Positions 61,652 to 64,000 of a stretch of DNA of 64,000 nt are shown in pieces. The translations under genes were made by a program, and so were the position numbers. Source of the stretch: Microbacterium azadirachtae (lineage in GTDB: Bacteria > Actinomycetota > Actinomycetes > Actinomycetales > Microbacteriaceae); assembly GCF_000956545.1 (NCBI RefSeq), contig NZ_JYIT01000074.1, positions 1 to 64,000 of the forward strand. Direction: 5' to 3'. Every line of letters starts with the position of its first letter. Within the stretch, counting starts at the first letter, position 1. The notes beneath the pieces were generated by a model, which was not told the DNA's origin, ran no database searches, and saw only the letters and a list, made by a program, of their open reading frames with translations.

Positions 61652-62824
61652 GTGAAGAACCTCAACGTCGGACTCATCTCCGTCGGCTGGATGGGCCGCC
61701 TGCACTCGCGCGCCTATCTCGCGACGGCACACCACTATCCCGAACTTCCGGTACGCGCTGTGCTCAAATGCGCCGCCGATCCTGACGCCGGGAGTCGGAG
61801 CCATGCGACCGACACCCTCGGCTATCAGGAAGTTGTCTCCGACTATCGCGAACTGCTCGCCGACCCGGCGATCGACCTCGTCTCGATCTGCGCGCCCAAC
61901 TTCCTGCATCACGAGATCGCCCTGGCCGCCGCGTCGGCCGGCAAGCCGTTCTGGATCGAGAAGCCAATGGGCCGCAGCGCCCAGGAATCGCGCGAGATCG
62001 CCGAGGCCGCAGCGGGTGCCGGAATCGTCACCGCGGTCGGCTTCAACTACCGCCATGCGCCCGCGATCGCCCGGGCCCGTCAGCTGATCCGCGACGGTGC
62101 GATCGGCGAGGTCACCAACGCACGGGTCGCCTTCCTGGCCGACTACTCGTCCGATCCCCTCGGTGCGCTCACGTGGCGTTTCGAGCGTGCCCGCGCCGGA
62201 TCCGGTGTGCTTGGCGACTTGCTCTCGCACGGCTTCGACCTGGCTCAGTACCTCGTCGGCCCGGTCGTGCGGGTATCCGCCGACACCGAGACCTACATCC
62301 GTCGCCGGCCCCTGCCCAGCGCGGATGCCGCCAGCCACTTCAGCCGCGGCACCGCGGACGCGCCGACCGGCGATGTCGAGAACGAGGACTACGCGATCGT
62401 CACGGCTCGCTTCGAGAACGGCGCGATCGGCGTCTTCGAATCCAGCCGCATCGCGGTTGGTCCACACGCGGAGTACAACATCGAAGTTTACGGCACCCGC
62501 GGGTCACTGCGGTGGGATTTCCAGCGGCTCAACGAGCTGCGCCTGGCCGACACCCCGTCTGGCTACCGCACGATCATGGCCGGACCGGCGTTCGGCGAGT
62601 TTGCACGCTTCCAGCCGGGCGCCGGTACCAGCATGGGGTTCGATGATCTCAAGACGATCGAGGCAGCCCTGTTCTTGCGCTCAGTCGCAGAAGGGCGCCA
62701 GGTCGCGCCATCGGCCGCCGACGGCTGGGCCGCGGCCGAAATGGTCGACGCCGCGCTACACAGTGCGGAAACCCGGGCGTGGGTCGACGTTCCGCGCGTC
62801 GAAGGGACCACCATCGGCATCTGA
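61652..62824 (+). CDS. Gfo/Idh/MocA-family oxidoreductase
   Basis: NAD(P)-dependent sugar dehydrogenase-type protein of 390 residues. The Rossmann loop reads NVGLISVGWMGRLHSRAY, with VSICAPNFLHHEIALAAASA and the active-site FWIEKPMG. The C-terminal domain has VGFNYRHAPAIARARQLIRD and LGDLLSHGFDLAQYLVG, where the His may be catalytic. The GTG at 61652 is chosen because homology begins there; an ATG at 61610 would add 14 residues. Relatives oxidise inositols, glucosides (to 3-keto forms) or other sugars. Next to the rhamnoside/glucoside operon, sugar or glycoside oxidation is likely. Confidence 0.87.
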   Translation: MKNLNVGLISVGWMGRLHSRAYLATAHHYPELPVRAVLKCAADPDAGSRSHATDTLGYQEVVSDYRELLADPAIDLVSICAPNFLHHEIALAAASAGKPFWIEKPMGRSAQESREIAEAAAGAGIVTAVGFNYRHAPAIARARQLIRDGAIGEVTNARVAFLADYSSDPLGALTWRFERARAGSGVLGDLLSHGFDLAQYLVGPVVRVSADTETYIRRRPLPSADAASHFSRGTADAPTGDVENEDYAIVTARFENGAIGVFESSRIAVGPHAEYNIEVYGTRGSLRWDFQRLNELRLADTPSGYRTIMAGPAFGEFARFQPGAGTSMGFDDLKTIEAALFLRSVAEGRQVAPSAADGWAAAEMVDAALHSAETRAWVDVPRVEGTTIGI

Positions 62825-62871
62825 GCATGAGGAGAGGGGCGTGCGCACCGCGCACGCCCCTCTCCTCATGC
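62825..62871. terminator. 22-bp perfect hairpin, bidirectional terminator
   Basis: Arms 62825-62846 and 62850-62871 are exact reverse complements (left arm begins GCATGAGGAGAG) with an ACC loop. It starts one base after the Gfo/Idh stop codon and ends 7 bp before the convergent sugar-porter stop. Confidence 0.9.
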
Positions 62872-62878
62872 CGCGAAG

Positions 62879-64000
62879 TCAGTTCGCGCGGAGGTTCGCC
62901 GGCAGGAAGATCGTGCCGGTCGTGACCTCCTCCTCAAGCTGCTCGAGGGTGCGACCGCGGGTTTCCGGCACCCACTTGAACACGAAGAGCAGAGACAGCG
63001 CGCCGAGAAGCGCGAAGACGAAGAAGGTTCCGGTGATGCTCACTGCGGCGATGAGCGAAGGGAAGTAAAGCCCGAGAAAGAAGTTCGCCATCCACAAGCA
63101 GAAGACCGAGACGCCCATACCGAACGCGCGCATCTTCAGCGGGAAGATCTCGGACAGCGTCACCCACACCGCCACATTAAGGAACGTCTGCATCGAGCCG
63201 ACGAACGCGACGACAAGAAGGAGGATCACGAACGGACGCAGCGGGTTTCCGACGGGAAGCACGATCGACGCGATGCCGATGAGTAGGTGGCACGTTGTCG
63301 TCAGGGCGAAACCGATCAAGAACGTCTTACGCCGGCTGAATCGGTCCATGATGCTGACCGCGATGATGCCACCGACGACCGCGATCATGCCGGGTGCGAT
63401 GTTCGCGATCAGCGCGGCGCTCTTGGAGAAGCCGGACTCGGTCAGCACCTCCTGGCCGTAGTACATGATCGAGTTGATCCCGGTGAACTGCTGGGCCACA
63501 CCGAGGCCGATGCCGACGAGCAGGATGCGGCGCAGCCATTTGTCGGCGAGGACGCTCTTCCAGTTGAGCTTCTCCGACTCCTCCTCATTGCGGATCTGCT
63601 CGATCTGGGCGAGCTCTAGCTCCGCACGCTCGGCGGGCCTCAGCTCCGAAAGCACCTTGAGCGCCTTTTCGTGGTGACCGTTGTCGGCGAGCCACCGTGG
63701 CGACTCGGGCATCCGGAACATGCCGATGAAGAGCGCGAGCGCGGGGACGAGCTGAATGGAGAGCATGATGCGCCACACGCCTTCCTGCTCGCCCCACACG
63801 ACGCCAATGATCGCGTTGATGACGAATGCGGCGAGCTGACCGACGACGATCGCGAGCTCGTTGCGGCCGGCGAGGGAGCCGCGAATCTCGTACGGTGCCA
63901 GTTCGGCGAGGAACACGGGCACCACGGTGGATGCTCCTCCGACGGCGATGCCGAGGATGAAGCGCCCAGTGATCATCACCTCGACGTTGGGCGCGAGCAC
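62879..64000 (-). CDS. MFS sugar porter (SP family), 5' end outside the window
   Basis: Proton-coupled sugar transporter, partial. 373 residues are visible, and the frame is open at the right edge, so about 100 N-terminal residues are missing. Sugar-porter motifs are GRFILGIAVGGAS, RGSLAGRNELAIVVGQ, PESPRWLADNG between the halves, QQFTGINSIMYYGQE in helix 7 and PETRGRTLEQLEEE at the C terminus. Hexoses, pentoses or inositol are typical substrates. It converges on the Gfo/Idh gene and is likely part of the same sugar-catabolic neighbourhood. Confidence 0.9.
   Translation of the reverse strand: MLAPNVEVMITGRFILGIAVGGASTVVPVFLAELAPYEIRGSLAGRNELAIVVGQLAAFVINAIIGVVWGEQEGVWRIMLSIQLVPALALFIGMFRMPESPRWLADNGHHEKALKVLSELRPAERAELELAQIEQIRNEEESEKLNWKSVLADKWLRRILLVGIGLGVAQQFTGINSIMYYGQEVLTESGFSKSAALIANIAPGMIAVVGGIIAVSIMDRFSRRKTFLIGFALTTTCHLLIGIASIVLPVGNPLRPFVILLLVVAFVGSMQTFLNVAVWVTLSEIFPLKMRAFGMGVSVFCLWMANFFLGLYFPSLIAAVSITGTFFVFALLGALSLLFVFKWVPETRGRTLEQLEEEVTTGTIFLPANLRAN

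Noticed and set aside
1-64000. tRNA, rRNA, CRISPR array or prophage
   Set aside because: No cloverleaf-like sequence, rRNA segment, regular spaced repeat or phage structural gene was recognised anywhere in the window.

Overview
This is a high-GC actinobacterial window. GC-rich codons, GTG starts, MHS/SP transporters, Tat and Sec signal peptides, SpaA-type pilins and many ATGA-coupled operons suggest a Microbacteriaceae member such as Microbacterium or a close relative. That assignment is inferred from protein style only. I see no rRNA, tRNA or CRISPR array. Carbohydrate and small-molecule catabolic operons dominate, interrupted by a surface-pilus locus and several patches of gene decay.

Layout. 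0-14.6 kb: a rhamnose/rhamnoside utilisation locus, with the end of rhamnulokinase (rhaB), a glycoside hydrolase gene broken by one stop codon, a GH78 alpha-L-rhamnosidase, a D-2-hydroxyacid dehydrogenase, an AraC regulator, a DUF2264 protein, a GH99-like protein, a complete sugar ABC importer and a LacI regulator. 15-19 kb: a TSUP exporter, a degraded FtsX permease fragment, PhzF, a HAD phosphatase and a HutC-type GntR regulator. 19-26 kb: a divergent operon behind a 14+3+14 bp perfect inverted repeat, with an APC permease, GlpA/LhgO-like FAD oxidoreductase, FGGY kinase and RidA, followed by an in-frame chimera of a truncated APC permease and a flavin amine oxidase. 26-36 kb: an EamA exporter, a secreted PHB-depolymerase-like esterase, then decay (aminotransferase, FtsX, SDR and AraC remnants) among intact SDR, MmyB-type, LysE and Lrp genes, and a Tat-exported protein.

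36-45 kb: a pilus locus (LPLTG tip/minor pilin, LPLTG major pilin, sortase C, second sortase). An IS21-family element cuts the second sortase just after its catalytic Cys. The IS has a frameshifted istB and no visible right end. 45-52 kb: a five-gene minus-strand operon (alcohol dehydrogenase, two alpha/beta hydrolases, secreted lipase-like esterase, MHS transporter) with a divergent GAF/PucR-type activator, probably for ester or lactone catabolism. 53-63 kb: a second rhamnoside locus, with a TetR regulator and TIM-barrel isomerase diverging from an MFS transporter, a second GH78, a GH1 beta-glucosidase and an SDR across paired TetR operators. A tautomerase, a Gfo/Idh/MocA oxidoreductase and the 3' part of a sugar-porter gene follow.

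How the parts work together. Both GH78 loci should release L-rhamnose, and rhaB can feed it into central metabolism. The 53-61 kb set (transporter, rhamnosidase, beta-glucosidase) fits uptake and stepwise hydrolysis of rhamnosyl-glucosides such as flavonoid rutinosides. The 19-26 kb HutC-controlled set has no obvious textbook pathway and is the best candidate here for undescribed metabolism.
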